Assembly: GCA_963667515.2 (NCBI GenBank)
Contig: CAXXXY010000006.1
Coordinates: 310,001 to 374,000 of the forward strand
DNA length: 64,000 nt
Direction: 5' to 3'
Source: VYDC01 sp963667515
GTDB lineage: Bacteria; Chloroflexota; Dehalococcoidia; UBA2979
Shown piece after piece: positions 8,850 through 16,207 of the stretch. Each line of letters opens with the position of its first letter. Positions within the stretch are counted from its first letter, which is position 1. The notes under the pieces are model-generated. The model was not told the origin of the DNA. It saw only the letters and a program-made list of their open reading frames with translations, and searched no databases. The position numbers were made by a program, and so were the translations under genes.

Positions 8850-9155
8850 TCACGGACCAGCCGGTATCTCATTTTGGGAGCACGTTCTCGCGCGCGAAGA
8901 GGGCGGCGCGCGCTTCAGAATCTCGTTCTCCATCTCCAGGGTGCGGTTGGCCCGGCGCAGCCGCACCAGCTCCGCCCGCTCGTCGCTCGTCAGGCCCTCT
9001 CTGTGGCCCTCGTCGACATCGGCCTGCCGCAGCCAGCGGTGCAGGCACCACCCGGCGATCCCCAGGTCCGCAGCGATCCGCGCGATCGGCTTCTCCCGCA
9101 GCCGGGCCAGTTCGACAGCACGACGGCGAAACTCGGGTGGGTAGGCTCGGGGCAT
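8850..9155 (-). CDS. IS3-family transposase OrfA
   Basis: A 101-residue HTH_Tnp_1 protein that starts MPRAYPPEFRRRAVELAR, as IS3 OrfA proteins do. The HTH lies around IARIAADLGIAGWCLHRWLR, followed by a leucine-rich coiled coil (ELVRLRRANRTLEMENEIL). ATG 9155 follows a GGGAGGAG ribosome-binding site; an in-frame upstream ATG at 9179 is possible but would sit before that site. Its 3' end overlaps orfB by 23 bases, the arrangement used for -1 frameshift fusion in IS3 elements. The product is intact, but its partner orfB is broken. Confidence 0.85.
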   Translation of the reverse strand: MPRAYPPEFRRRAVELARLREKPIARIAADLGIAGWCLHRWLRQADVDEGHREGLTSDERAELVRLRRANRTLEMENEILKRAPPSSRARTCSQNEIPAGP

Positions 9156-9314
9156 CCAGGACTCCTCCCTGGGCAACATCGTCGCCTCAGGCTAGGTGTC
9201 CGGGAAAGCGGGTCAGGCTCCGTCCATCTGCCACCACGTTGGTCGCGGGTGACCCCGCTCCTCCCGGGAGACCGTCACTGTGCTCACAGAGTCCGCAGGG
9301 TCCGGGGGAGCTGT

Positions 9315-9506
9315 TCAGGGAGGTGCGCGGCGCATCGACGACTTAGGCGCGGCACCGCGGGTGTCACCCGTCTGCACGATCAGCAGCTCCTCAAGCTTCG
9401 GCCGGCCCCACATGACGATGTCCGCGATCGGCTCGTCACGGCGCCGCTGCACGACCTCGCCGACGAACGTGCGGAACCCGTCTAGCGAGACCCGTGAGCG
9501 AGCCAC
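9315..9506 (-). CDS. small hypothetical protein of a decayed integrative element
   Basis: GTG 9506 opens a 63-residue frame (ARSRVSLDGFRTFVGEVVQR, then DIVMWGRPKLEELLIVQT). It overlaps the end of the preceding broken replication-type gene by 25 bases, which suggests the same original operon. The first 45 residues look protein-like; the tail is less so, and the frame ends shortly before the IS3 terminus at 9221. I do not recognise a family. Confidence 0.35.
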   Translation of the reverse strand: MARSRVSLDGFRTFVGEVVQRRRDEPIADIVMWGRPKLEELLIVQTGDTRGAAPKSSMRRAPP

Positions 9507-10065
9507 GCGGCAATCTCCGATTCCGGGAGAGGCTCGACCGCTTCCTCCGAGAACAGGTCGAGCACGGCTGCTACTGCTTCCGTTGGCGGCTCACGATCAA
9601 GCACCCGCGAGCGTGAGCGAGCGAGAAGCCTCTCGATCTGGTCGGGATCGGGGTCGGGATCGGGATCGGGAGTCACAGAACCGGCCCGAGAGTGCTCCGG
9701 AACTTCACCCCCTGAACGATCGCTGTTCGCTCGAACACCGGCCGAACGATTGTCGGCGGCGGGCCGCAACCGCCTCATCCGGGCCCTCGCTGCGTCCCTG
9801 TCGATCTCGACTCTCGCTCTGCTCGGCTGGTAGTCGAGGTAGTCGTGGATCACGAAACCGCCCGGCCCGCTCCCAGAGTCCGCCGTCGACGAGCTCGTCA
9901 ATCGCCGCCTCGGCCCAACGGCGGGTCACGACCCGGCGGTCGATGAAGCCGTCCGTGAGGGCACGGTTCGAGTACGCGATCGTCGAAGCATCTGAACGCC
10001 GCATCGGTCAGCGGCTCGACCTTCCTGTGCTCTGGGAAGGCGTCGTCGAGCTTCACCCAGCTCAT
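9482..10065 (-). pseudogene. broken replication/DNA-binding protein of phage or integrative-element type
   Basis: ATG 10065 begins MSWVKLDDAFPEHRKVEPLT, a start typical of actinophage- and integrative-element-type replication initiators or replisome organisers. The sequence then changes frame twice: YSNRALTDGFIDRRVVTRR and AAIDELVDGGLWE lie in a second frame (about 9870-10004), and GFVIHDYLDYQPSRARVE onward in a third (9482-9870). A run of near-perfect GATCGG repeats codes PDPDPDPD near 9660. Read together these give one coherent protein, so this is a pseudogene by two frameshifts, or a gene hit by two assembly errors. Confidence 0.6.
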
Positions 10066-10080
10066 GTGGCGATGATCCCG

Positions 10081-10320
10081 CTACGCCGCCCCTGGGCCTC
10101 GGTCGCCAGCCCCCAGACGATCGAGCAGAGCGTCTAGCTCGCTGACCCTGACCACGACTCTGCGCCCGTGACGCACGACCGGAAGCGCGCCGCTGGCGAT
10201 GTACTCCTCAACCTTGCGTACTTCGCAGCCCAAGTACGACGCCGCGCCAGGCTTCGTCAGCGCCGCCGGCCTAACTCCTGCCACCTCCTGCTGCACCATG
10301 TCGGTTCTGTCAAGACTCAT
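10081..10320 (-). CDS. excisionase-like helix-turn-helix protein
   Basis: A 79-residue protein with an excisionase/MerR-type winged HTH: ALTKPGAASYLGCEVRKVEE, YIASGALPVVRHGRRVVVRV, then SELDALLDRL. Such proteins steer excision of integrative elements, and it lies just upstream of the broken replication-type gene, in the same direction. The ATG at 10320 lies inside an inverted repeat of a small element (10303-10444), so the original start may have been ATG 10299 (MVQQEVAG), giving 72 residues. No integrase is present nearby. Confidence 0.7.
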   Translation of the reverse strand: MSLDRTDMVQQEVAGVRPAALTKPGAASYLGCEVRKVEEYIASGALPVVRHGRRVVVRVSELDALLDRLGAGDRGPGAA

Positions 10321-10444
10321 GGCTCGACCCCGATTTCGGTCCTTCGTCAGCGGTGAATCCGGTCCCGATTGAATCTGCGGGCACGCGTCAGAAAGCCCAG
10401 ATCCTCGTCGGATCAGGCCCCGCGCCCTGAGATTTGACAGAGCC
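10303..10444. repeat. 142-bp MITE-like element with GGYTCTGTCAA ends
   Basis: The left end GGTTCTGTCAAGACTCATGG and the reverse complement of the right end (GGGCTCTGTCAAATCTCAGG) match at about three quarters of 24 positions. The interior has no coding potential. A third related end stands alone at 4039-4065. It overlaps the 5' end of the excisionase-like gene. Confidence 0.5.
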
Positions 10445-10575
10445 CGCCCGAGGGCTGAAGCAGCTCGCGCGGCATGTTAGCCGCTCTCCTCGGGTCGAGG
10501 GCGGCGACGCGGTGCGTTCAAACGCCCCGATCGAGCAGTCCGTGCCAGGCGACGGCATCGAGGAGATAACAAGCG

Positions 10576-10607
10576 ATCGGGGCTCCACGCGAGCGCGGAG
10601 CCCCGAT
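10576..10607. terminator. perfect 11-bp hairpin, terminator-like
   Basis: ATCGGGGCTCC pairs with GGAGCCCCGAT around a 10-base loop. No clear T-run follows on either strand. It lies in the 360-bp gap between two leftward genes, downstream of the alanine-rich gene that ends at 10684, and so may stop its transcript. Confidence 0.5.
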
Positions 10608-10651
10608 GTGAAAGCGGTCACCGTTTGCGGTCACGCCGGCCGATCCTCCCT

Positions 10652-10680
10652 CGGCGGAGGGGGACTCGAGCCCGCGTGTA
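10652..10680 (-). other. tRNA 3'-end-like sequence, possible attachment site
   Basis: On the minus strand GCGGGCTCGAGTCCCCCTCC followed by GCCG resembles the T-arm and acceptor end of a serine-type tRNA. No complete tRNA precedes it, because the adjacent bases are the 3' end of a coding gene. Integrative elements often leave such a fragment as att. An excisionase-like gene lies 330 bp away. Evidence is weak. Confidence 0.25.
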
Positions 10681-10683
10681 GGG

Positions 10684-11313
10684 CTACTCTCTGCCGACGG
10701 TAGTCTTGGCGACCACCTTCACGCCCTGGATAGTGCCCTCGACGGATCGACGGACACGCACCGCGGCAGCCCCGCTGACCTCGCCGGCCGCCTCGATGGC
10801 GCCCGTCGCCGCGGCCGCTGCGGCCTCCTCGACGTTCACGGTGGTGTCCTTGGCGGCCTCGATGGCGCCTTCGACGGCGCCCAAGGCGGCGGTCGTGATG
10901 TCGGCGCCCACGGCCGACGCCTCACTCACCACGGTACGGCTCGTCTGACCGATGGCCTCCAGCGATTCCGTGCCCGCCTCAGCCGAGCCGCGAACCGCGC
11001 CAATAACCGCGCCCTTGGCTGCGTTCCCGACCGAGGCTCCCACCTTGCTTGCCGAGTCAACGGCCGCCGCTACGGTATCGGCCGCGGTCTCCGCTGCCTG
11101 CCCGCCGACGTCGCCCACGGCGTCGATGGCGCCCTTGACGGCCCCCACGGCGGCACTCCCCGCGGCGCCTCCGGTCTCGCCGGTCTCCTTGATGGCGCTC
11201 TGCACCGTCGAGGCCACCGTCTCGACGGCCGCCTGCGTGATCTCGCCGGTGCCGCGGATCAAGCCGATGATGCTGTTCTTGACCCGTTCCCCAATCACCT
11301 GCTCGTTGACCAT
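10684..11313 (-). CDS. alanine/glycine-rich amphipathic repeat protein (LEA-like)
   Basis: A 209-residue protein starting MVNEQVIGERVKNSIIGLIR. It consists of degenerate repeats of about 30-35 residues with the pattern GxVxGAVxGAxEAxxxTx, such as AVGAVKGAIDAVGDVGGQAA and AALGAVEGAIEAAKDTTVNV. Composition is dominated by Ala, Gly, Val, Glu and Thr. The repeats predict amphipathic helices like those of LEA or stress-associated proteins. There is no signal peptide and no catalytic motif. ATG 11313 is chosen because the frame further upstream only reads back through an IS. Function is unknown; a role in desiccation or membrane/protein protection is only suggested by composition. Confidence 0.7.
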   Translation of the reverse strand: MVNEQVIGERVKNSIIGLIRGTGEITQAAVETVASTVQSAIKETGETGGAAGSAAVGAVKGAIDAVGDVGGQAAETAADTVAAAVDSASKVGASVGNAAKGAVIGAVRGSAEAGTESLEAIGQTSRTVVSEASAVGADITTAALGAVEGAIEAAKDTTVNVEEAAAAAATGAIEAAGEVSGAAAVRVRRSVEGTIQGVKVVAKTTVGRE

Positions 11314-11540
11314 GCGACTCACCCCCATTCGAGCTGTCGGTAGGAATCGCATGTTCGCGGCGGCCGTTGGCCGCGTCAACCCGCAGACAGGCCCCGCGGC
11401 CGTGCGCTCTGCACGCCGGCGAGCCTTCACGCTGCCCGCGGGCGCGGCAGTGGTTCTTCTGGAAGCGGGACCCCCCAATGTTTCTCGGCCGACTCCTCGC
11501 GTTCCGGCCGCGGATAGCAACGAGAGACAATACTGGGCGC

Positions 11541-11597
11541 ATGCATCCGAAGCCGCGCTACTGGTGGCACTGGTGGGCCGTGAACGCACGGTGGTGG
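11541..11597 (+). pseudogene. 5' end of a small gene cut by an IS
   Basis: ATG 11541 opens MHPKPRYWWHWWAVNARWW, an unusual tryptophan-rich N-terminus, and then runs directly into the IS3-type left end at 11598. The bases after the IS (12953 on) do not obviously continue it. It is probably a truncated small membrane or DNA-binding protein; family unknown. Confidence 0.4.
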
Positions 11598-11662
11598 TCT
11601 CCCGGTCCACGGTTTTCTTGGACACCTGATTGGGGCAGGCTGCCCCGGCAGAGGAGGTGTCC

Positions 11663-12013
11663 ATGACCAGCTCCGCACAGGGATTGAACGGGCGTAGTGC
11701 GTCGCGAACGGAGCGCGTTCGCTTCTCCTCGCGACGGAAGAGCGAGGCGGTGCTGAGGCTGCTGCGCGGCGAGGAGTTGGACGCGCTCTCGCGCGAGCTG
11801 GGGGTGACCGCAGCGACGCTGTCGCAGTGGCGCGAGCGCTTCCTCGCCGCCGGCCGGGCCTCGCTCACGAGCCGGCCTGCCGACGAGCGTGACGAGGAGA
11901 TCCACCGACTGCAGGCGAAAGTCGGCGAGATCACGATGGCGAACGAGCTCCTGCTCCAGCGCGCGCATCAGCTGGAGGCAGGACTCCCTTTGGCACGCCG
12001 GAGGTCGAGGTGA
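11663..12013 (+). CDS. IS3-family transposase OrfA, copy 3
   Basis: A 116-residue HTH transposase subunit whose ATG 11663 sits 6-7 bases after GAGGAGG. The sequence matches copy 2 except Val for Gly near residue 18 (RTERVRF). The HTH and coiled coil are as described for copy 1. It is followed by orfB with a one-base TGATG overlap. It is presumably active together with OrfB. Confidence 0.9.
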   Translation: MTSSAQGLNGRSASRTERVRFSSRRKSEAVLRLLRGEELDALSRELGVTAATLSQWRERFLAAGRASLTSRPADERDEEIHRLQAKVGEITMANELLLQRAHQLEAGLPLARRRSR

Positions 12014-12912
12014 TGAGTCGAACCACCTCGCCCTCCACGGGACGGCCGTACGGCACGACGCGCATCTGCCAGCTGTGGGAGGTCCCGCGCTCGACCGTCT
12101 ACGAGCGGCGGGCACGGGCGCGACGGCCTCTGCGGCCAGCAGCGAAGCGCGGGCCGAGGCAGGCGTGGACGGACGAGGCTCTCACGGAGCAGGTCCGAGC
12201 TGTGCTCGCCGCCTCCCCGTTCACGGGCGAGGGCTACCGCAAGGTGTGGGCGCGGCTGCGGCTGGCCGGTGTGCGCACCTCGAAGGGCCGGGTGCTGCGG
12301 CTGATGCGGGAGGCGGGACTGCTCGCCCCGACCCGCGTCGGGCGTCGGCGCGGACCGCGGGTGCACGACGGGACGATCACCACCGAGCGGCCTGACGAGA
12401 TGTGGGGGACCGACGCGACCTCCTGCCTCACCACCCGCGAGGGGAACGCCACCGTCTTCATCGCCGTCGATCACTGCACGCAGGAGTGCATCGGCATCCA
12501 CGCGGCGCGACCGGGCACGCGCTTCGAGGCGCTGGAGCCGCTGCGGCAGGGGCTCCGGGAGCACTTCGACGGCTACGAGGCGGACCTCGCGCGGGGACTC
12601 GCTCTCCGCCACGACCACGGCAGCCAGTACCTGAGCGACCACTTTCAGGAGGAGCTGCGCTTCCTCGGCATCCGCTCCAGCCCGTCCTTCGTAGCCGCGC
12701 CCGAGGGCAACGGCTGCGCGGAACGCTTCATCCGCACGCTGAAGGAGCAGCTGCTGTGGGTGGAGCACTTCGAGACGGTGGAGGAGCTACGCCAGGCGCT
12801 GCTCGCCTTCAAGCAGCGCTACAACCAGCACTGGCTCGTCGAACGGCACCGCCACCGCACCCCAGCCGCCGTCCGCGAGGCGCTCTCGCCGCGCACCGGG
12901 GCGGCCGCATGA
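12013..12912 (+). CDS. IS3-family transposase OrfB, copy 3
   Basis: A 299-residue DDE transposase with the complete triad (GTDATSC, HDHGSQY and NGCAERF; D35E spacing), HTH_21 segment and the usual C-terminal NQHWLVERHRHRTPAAVRE. A GTG at 12010 would add one residue. It is a full-length, apparently functional partner of the OrfA ending at 12013. It differs from copy 2 by one visible residue (Arg for Gly in ERHRHRT). Confidence 0.92.
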   Translation: MSRTTSPSTGRPYGTTRICQLWEVPRSTVYERRARARRPLRPAAKRGPRQAWTDEALTEQVRAVLAASPFTGEGYRKVWARLRLAGVRTSKGRVLRLMREAGLLAPTRVGRRRGPRVHDGTITTERPDEMWGTDATSCLTTREGNATVFIAVDHCTQECIGIHAARPGTRFEALEPLRQGLREHFDGYEADLARGLALRHDHGSQYLSDHFQEELRFLGIRSSPSFVAAPEGNGCAERFIRTLKEQLLWVEHFETVEELRQALLAFKQRYNQHWLVERHRHRTPAAVREALSPRTGAAA

Positions 12913-13092
12913 TTACCGCCAGCGATGTGTCCAAGAAACCAGGAGCGGTACACACCGACGAACTGCATCCCGCGTCGCGCGAGATAGGTGGTGTCCACGA
13001 CGCCTCCGTCAGTGGGGGCTCAGCGCCCGTGACGGCTTGCGACACTAGACCGCTTCGGGACGGGATGTCGACTGCGGCGCCCGCGTCTCCCC

Positions 13093-13575
13093 AATCCGCC
13101 TACGCCCGCTGACTTCTGACTCAGTCCCCAATCCGCCCACGCGCCACGGCCTTCCGACTGGGACGGGACAGCTCCTGCCTACGCAATGGGCGTAGTGCGA
13201 CGACCTACGTCGACCCCCCCATCCACCCACGAGCCACTGCCTTGCGACTGGTCCGGAGCGCCCCGGATACGCAACGCCGATAGTGCGAGAGCTTGCTAGG
13301 AGGCCCCCGCTCGCTCAGCTCTGAGTGCCCGCATCGCCTTCCGACTGGCTCGGGACGGCCCCGGATAAGTAATCGGCTTAGTGCGACGACCTACGTCAAC
13401 CCTGCTGGCCCCCAAGCCGCCCACGCGGCACCGCCTTCCGACTGGGCCGGGACGGTGCCGAGTACGTAACCGGGGTAGTGCAAGAGCCTGCCCGAGAGCC
13501 TCAGCCCCCCAATCCTGCCTGCCAGAGCCGCCCTTCCGGCTGGCACGGGGTGGCGCCTGATGCGTAACGCAGATG
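13093..13575. repeat. degenerate tandem array, five units of about 90-100 bp
   Basis: Conserved cores CGCCTTCCGACTGG recur near 13149, 13239, 13334, 13430 and 13530, each followed about 25 bases later by a TACGNAA-like block and TAGTGCGA. Units 1 and 3 share TAGTGCGACGACCTACGTC exactly. Most units begin with a CCCAATCCGCCCACG-like stretch. There are no open frames and no CRISPR-like spacer pattern. The last unit lies directly upstream of the acyl-CoA dehydrogenase gene. Function unknown. Confidence 0.7.
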
Positions 13576-13627
13576 GCGGGGATACGCTTCGAGACCGAAC
13601 TCGAAGCGCGACTCGAAGGAGGCAGTC

Positions 13628-14854
13628 ATGGACTGGGAAGACGCGCCCGAGCAGGCGCGATTCAGGCGCGAGGTCCAAGACTTCCTCTCGACGAGTCTGC
13701 CCGCCCGATACCGCGTACTCGCCGAGAGCGACGCCGTCCACGAGGAGCAGCCCTGGCAGGCCGACCGCCTCTCCGAGAGGGCAGGGGAGCGGGAGGTGGC
13801 AGACGAGTGGCGGCGTGCGCTCGTCGAGCGCCGCTGGGTCGCTCCCGCATGGCCGGAGGAGTACGGGGGCGCCGGTCTCGGGGTGACGGAGCAGTTCATC
13901 CTCAACGAGGAGATGGCGCGCTCGGGTGCGCCGCTAGTCAACAGCACCGCCGTGAACATGCTGGGCCCTTCAGTCATCGTCCACGGGACAGATGAGCAGA
14001 AGCGCCGGCAGCTTCCGCTCATCCTCACCGGCGAGCGAGTATGGGCGCAGGGCTTCTCCGAGCCTGGCGCAGGCTCGGACCTCGCCGCGCTCTCCACGCG
14101 CGCCGTCCGCGACGGCGACGAGTTCGTCGTCAATGGGCAGAAGATCTGGACGACGCTGGCCCATCAGTCCGACTGGATCTTCGCGCTCGTCCGGACCGAC
14201 CCAGACGCTCCGAAGCACCGCGGCATCAGCTTCGTCCTCGTGGACAAAGCGATGCCGGGGGTCACGGTGCAGCCGCTGATCAACGCCGCGTGGATGCACA
14301 ACTTCAACGAGGTCTTCTTCGAGGACGTGCGCATCCCGGCGACGAACCTCGTGGGCGAGGAGAATCGCGGATGGTACGTCGCGATGACACTCCTGGCCTT
14401 CGAGCGTTCCGCCGTAGCGCGCGCCGTCCGGCTAGAGCGAGGTGTGCAGAGGCTCGTCGACTATGCCCGGAGTGAGAGTGGGGGCCGACAGGCGCGGCTG
14501 AGCCAGCTCGACTCGGTGCGGGCAGTACTTGCCGACCGCTACATCGAGACGCAGGTGCTCTACAACTTCTCGCTGCGCATCATCTCGATTCAGGCGACCG
14601 GGGGCGTGCCGGACTACGAAGCCTCCATCTCCAAGGTCTTCGGCTCGGAGCTCGCGCAGCGCATCACGCACTCGGCGGCGAAGCTCTTCGGGCTCTACGG
14701 TGAGCTCTGGGATCAGGAGTCACCATGGTCGCCGATGGAGGGCTCGGTGGCGCAGAACTACGTGCTCTCGATCCCGAACACGCTCACGGGCGGCTCCTCC
14801 GAGGTCCAGCGCAACGTGATCGCGACTCGCGGGCTCGGTCTCCCGCGCGGTTGA
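13628..14854 (+). CDS. acyl-CoA dehydrogenase family protein
   Basis: A 408-residue flavoprotein of the ACAD fold, expected to oxidise an acyl-CoA (or a related thioester) to the enoyl form, passing electrons to ETF. The N-terminal helical domain starts MDWEDAPEQARFRREVQDFL. The middle beta domain has WAQGFSEPGAGSDLA and FVVNGQKIWTT, typical FAD/substrate contacts. The C-terminal helical domain ends NTLTGGSSEVQRNVIATRGL, the family signature that binds FAD across the dimer. The ATG has a GGAGG ribosome-binding site 5 bases upstream. A paralogue lies at 31609-32844. The substrate is unknown; this is the branch of large ACADs seen in terpenoid, steroid and odd-acyl catabolism. Confidence 0.92.
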   Translation: MDWEDAPEQARFRREVQDFLSTSLPARYRVLAESDAVHEEQPWQADRLSERAGEREVADEWRRALVERRWVAPAWPEEYGGAGLGVTEQFILNEEMARSGAPLVNSTAVNMLGPSVIVHGTDEQKRRQLPLILTGERVWAQGFSEPGAGSDLAALSTRAVRDGDEFVVNGQKIWTTLAHQSDWIFALVRTDPDAPKHRGISFVLVDKAMPGVTVQPLINAAWMHNFNEVFFEDVRIPATNLVGEENRGWYVAMTLLAFERSAVARAVRLERGVQRLVDYARSESGGRQARLSQLDSVRAVLADRYIETQVLYNFSLRIISIQATGGVPDYEASISKVFGSELAQRITHSAAKLFGLYGELWDQESPWSPMEGSVAQNYVLSIPNTLTGGSSEVQRNVIATRGLGLPRG

Positions 14855-15467
14855 GCGCCGCGGCGATGTCAGAACACGAAACGCAGCTCGAAGGGGATGC
14901 CGCCCTTCCGCGTGACCGCACTGTCATGCCGTTGTTCGTCCAGTGGTAGCGAAAAGCTAGCTAACCTGAGCAGTTCTTCGCCCTTCGGGAGCCCGATCGG
15001 CGCGTCGTGACGCCCAATCCGGACATGTGAGCGGGCACGCTCGCGATACTGCCCGACGGGGGCTCTCAGGGCCGCTGGGCGGTTCGGGTCGACGACCCCT
15101 CGCCCCGCCCTCGAGGTGCCCCGCGAGCGTGTTCGGGGCCACGCACCCGGGCCCTGCGTCCAGGCGAGACGGTCGTCCGTCGGCAGCGGGCAGACCGCGG
15201 CCCACCGCCTCTGATCGCCTCTCCCGCCCCTCCCCCGAAGCGGCACTTCTTTCGGTGGCGCCCTAGCGCTTGTTCGGTGAACCGTAAGCGTAAACAGGGA
15301 AACCCTCGCCCCGACCCCCGACGGCCGCGGGAGGCCACCAGCGGCCCTGAGAGCGCCGTACGGCGCCTCGGGTCCTGAGCGAGCTCTCTCGGACCCGCGC
15401 GCCTGAGGTCCGGCGGCCGGGCGGCTCGGTTCTCCGGCGGATCCGCCCTCGCTTCGGGAGTCCCCCG

Positions 15468-15500
15468 GGAGCGCGCCGGAGGGATGGGTGCCCTGCAATC
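15468..15500 (+). repeat. 33-bp direct repeat, first copy
   Basis: GGAGCGCGCC(G)GAGGGATGGG onward matches 15709-15741 at 31 of 33 positions. The spacing is 241 bp. It may be a target-site or duplication scar of mobile DNA. Confidence 0.6.
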
Positions 15501-15708
15501 TGGAGCGCGCCGCCGACCTAGCGAACGCCCGCGGGTCCATTCTCCGGCGGACCTCCGCGCTGGAGAGGCGCTGCCCCCCGGATCTGACAGGCTGGACTGC
15601 GGCTTGCAGAGGACCGAATAGCTCGGCCGTCCTAGCCGGGGGTCCGGTGGCGCCGAAGCCGTTGCCCGCACCCACCAGCGAGGCTCCCTCTCGATGGGTG
15701 CCGATGTC

Positions 15709-15741
15709 GGAGCGCGCCGAAGGGATGGGTGCCCTGCGATC
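15709..15741 (+). repeat. 33-bp direct repeat, second copy
   Basis: Partner of 15468-15500. It ends one base before an orphan IS3-type terminal repeat, which suggests the duplication and the IS remnant are related. Confidence 0.6.
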
Positions 15742-15742
15742 C

Positions 15743-15766
15743 GTCCGGGAAACCGGGTCAGGCTCC
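15743..15766 (+). repeat. orphan IS3-type terminal repeat
   Basis: GTCCGGGAAACCGGGTCAGG followed by CTCC matches the right end of the IS3 element at 9197-9221 with about one mismatch. No orfA/orfB sequence lies to its left, so the element body is deleted. Confidence 0.65.
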
Positions 15767-16207
15767 CGGGTTCCTTGGGAGCCGAGAATACCGACCTCGC
15801 TTGGAGCGGAACCCCCTAGCCAAATCTTATGACCGCTATCCGGCGTTCGGTATCAGCCACTTCGTACAAGCCAGGATTCAGTTCGAGCGAGGGCCAATCC
15901 GCAGCGTAGATTTCGTGAGCGACACGTTCGCCACCCGGTGACGCCCGCGAGATGATGGTGCCGGACGGTCGCGCCCCAGACGTGGGAGCAGGAGTCCCCG
16001 GCACCGCGCCCGCCCGGCACCGCCAACGTCCCGCGTGCGGGTCGAGACTGAGGTGCCGGCGAGCGGGGAGGCGGTTCGTGGCCGGGCCGTGGGCGACGCC
16101 GGCTAGCGGGCGCGGGCGTTCGGCCCACTCGTCAGATCGCTGACAGCTCCCTCGTCTCGTAGTCGCGAGGATGCGGCCGAGAGTCTTAGCATGGACAGCC
16201 AACCGTG

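Larger units (their letters stand above)
6698..8872 (-). pseudogene. IS3-family OrfB, frameshifted and split
   Basis: The gene reads from ATG 8872 (RELAADGVVAAVACRVLAVS, HTH_21 region, then LWLTDITEHPTREG with the first catalytic Asp). It shifts frame near 8430 into VLDVYSRRIVGWSIADHLRT and VVHSDRGSQ with the second Asp, then breaks at about 8287. The remainder resumes on the far side of the IS30 remnant at about 6985: SWAFGHRLRTAGLLGSMG, then SMMESFFGTLQLELLD with the catalytic Glu, and YNPRRRHTSIGDLSPVEYE. It is clearly one IS3 orfB, now non-functional through both a frameshift and an insertion. Confidence 0.85.
6658..9221 (-). mobile_element. second IS3-family element (GGAGCCTGACCC ends), split by an IS30 remnant
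   Basis: Terminal repeats are GGAGCCTGACCCGG..CTCCGGACA (6658-6682) and TGTCCGGGAAAGCGGGTCAGG (from 9197, to 9221). They are inverted copies matching at about 21 of 25 positions. The trinucleotide GTC lies directly outside both ends (6655-6657 and 9222-9224), a 3-bp target duplication typical of IS3. OrfA and orfB lie on the minus strand, and orfB is interrupted by about 1.3 kb of IS30-like sequence. Confidence 0.85.
11598..12952 (+). mobile_element. IS3-type element, copy 3, intact
   Basis: 1,355 bp, the same ends as copy 2 and both ORFs open. Left flank GTGGTGG and right flank CACCGACG show no obvious target duplication, so one flank may have been lost by adjacent deletion. Near identity with copy 2 implies recent activity. 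Confidence 0.9.
14855..16207. other. 1.35-kb region without a convincing gene
   Basis: The open frames here lack start signals and protein-like composition. Visible items are GC-rich inverted segments, an imperfect 33-bp direct repeat (15468-15500 and 15709-15741), and an orphan IS3-type end (15743-15766). A short protein-like leftward frame near 15816-15905 (IYAADWPSLELNPGLYEVA) may be the tail of a lost gene. The region looks like decayed mobile DNA. Confidence 0.5.

Noticed and set aside
10652..10680. Complete tRNA gene
   Set aside because: Only a T-arm/acceptor-like part is present. The bases that should form the anticodon and D arms are coding sequence of the adjacent gene.
10684..11934. 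Single 416-residue leftward protein
   Set aside because: The upstream half is antisense to the IS3-type orfA and the intergenic region. The genuine protein starts at ATG 11313.
13093..13575. CRISPR array
   Set aside because: The repeated unit is ~95 bp and degenerate throughout, not short identical repeats with unique spacers, and no cas gene is present.
14869..15675. 268-codon leftward frame
   Set aside because: It is Arg/Gly/Pro-rich, crosses direct repeats, has no ribosome-binding site and shows no recognisable domain.
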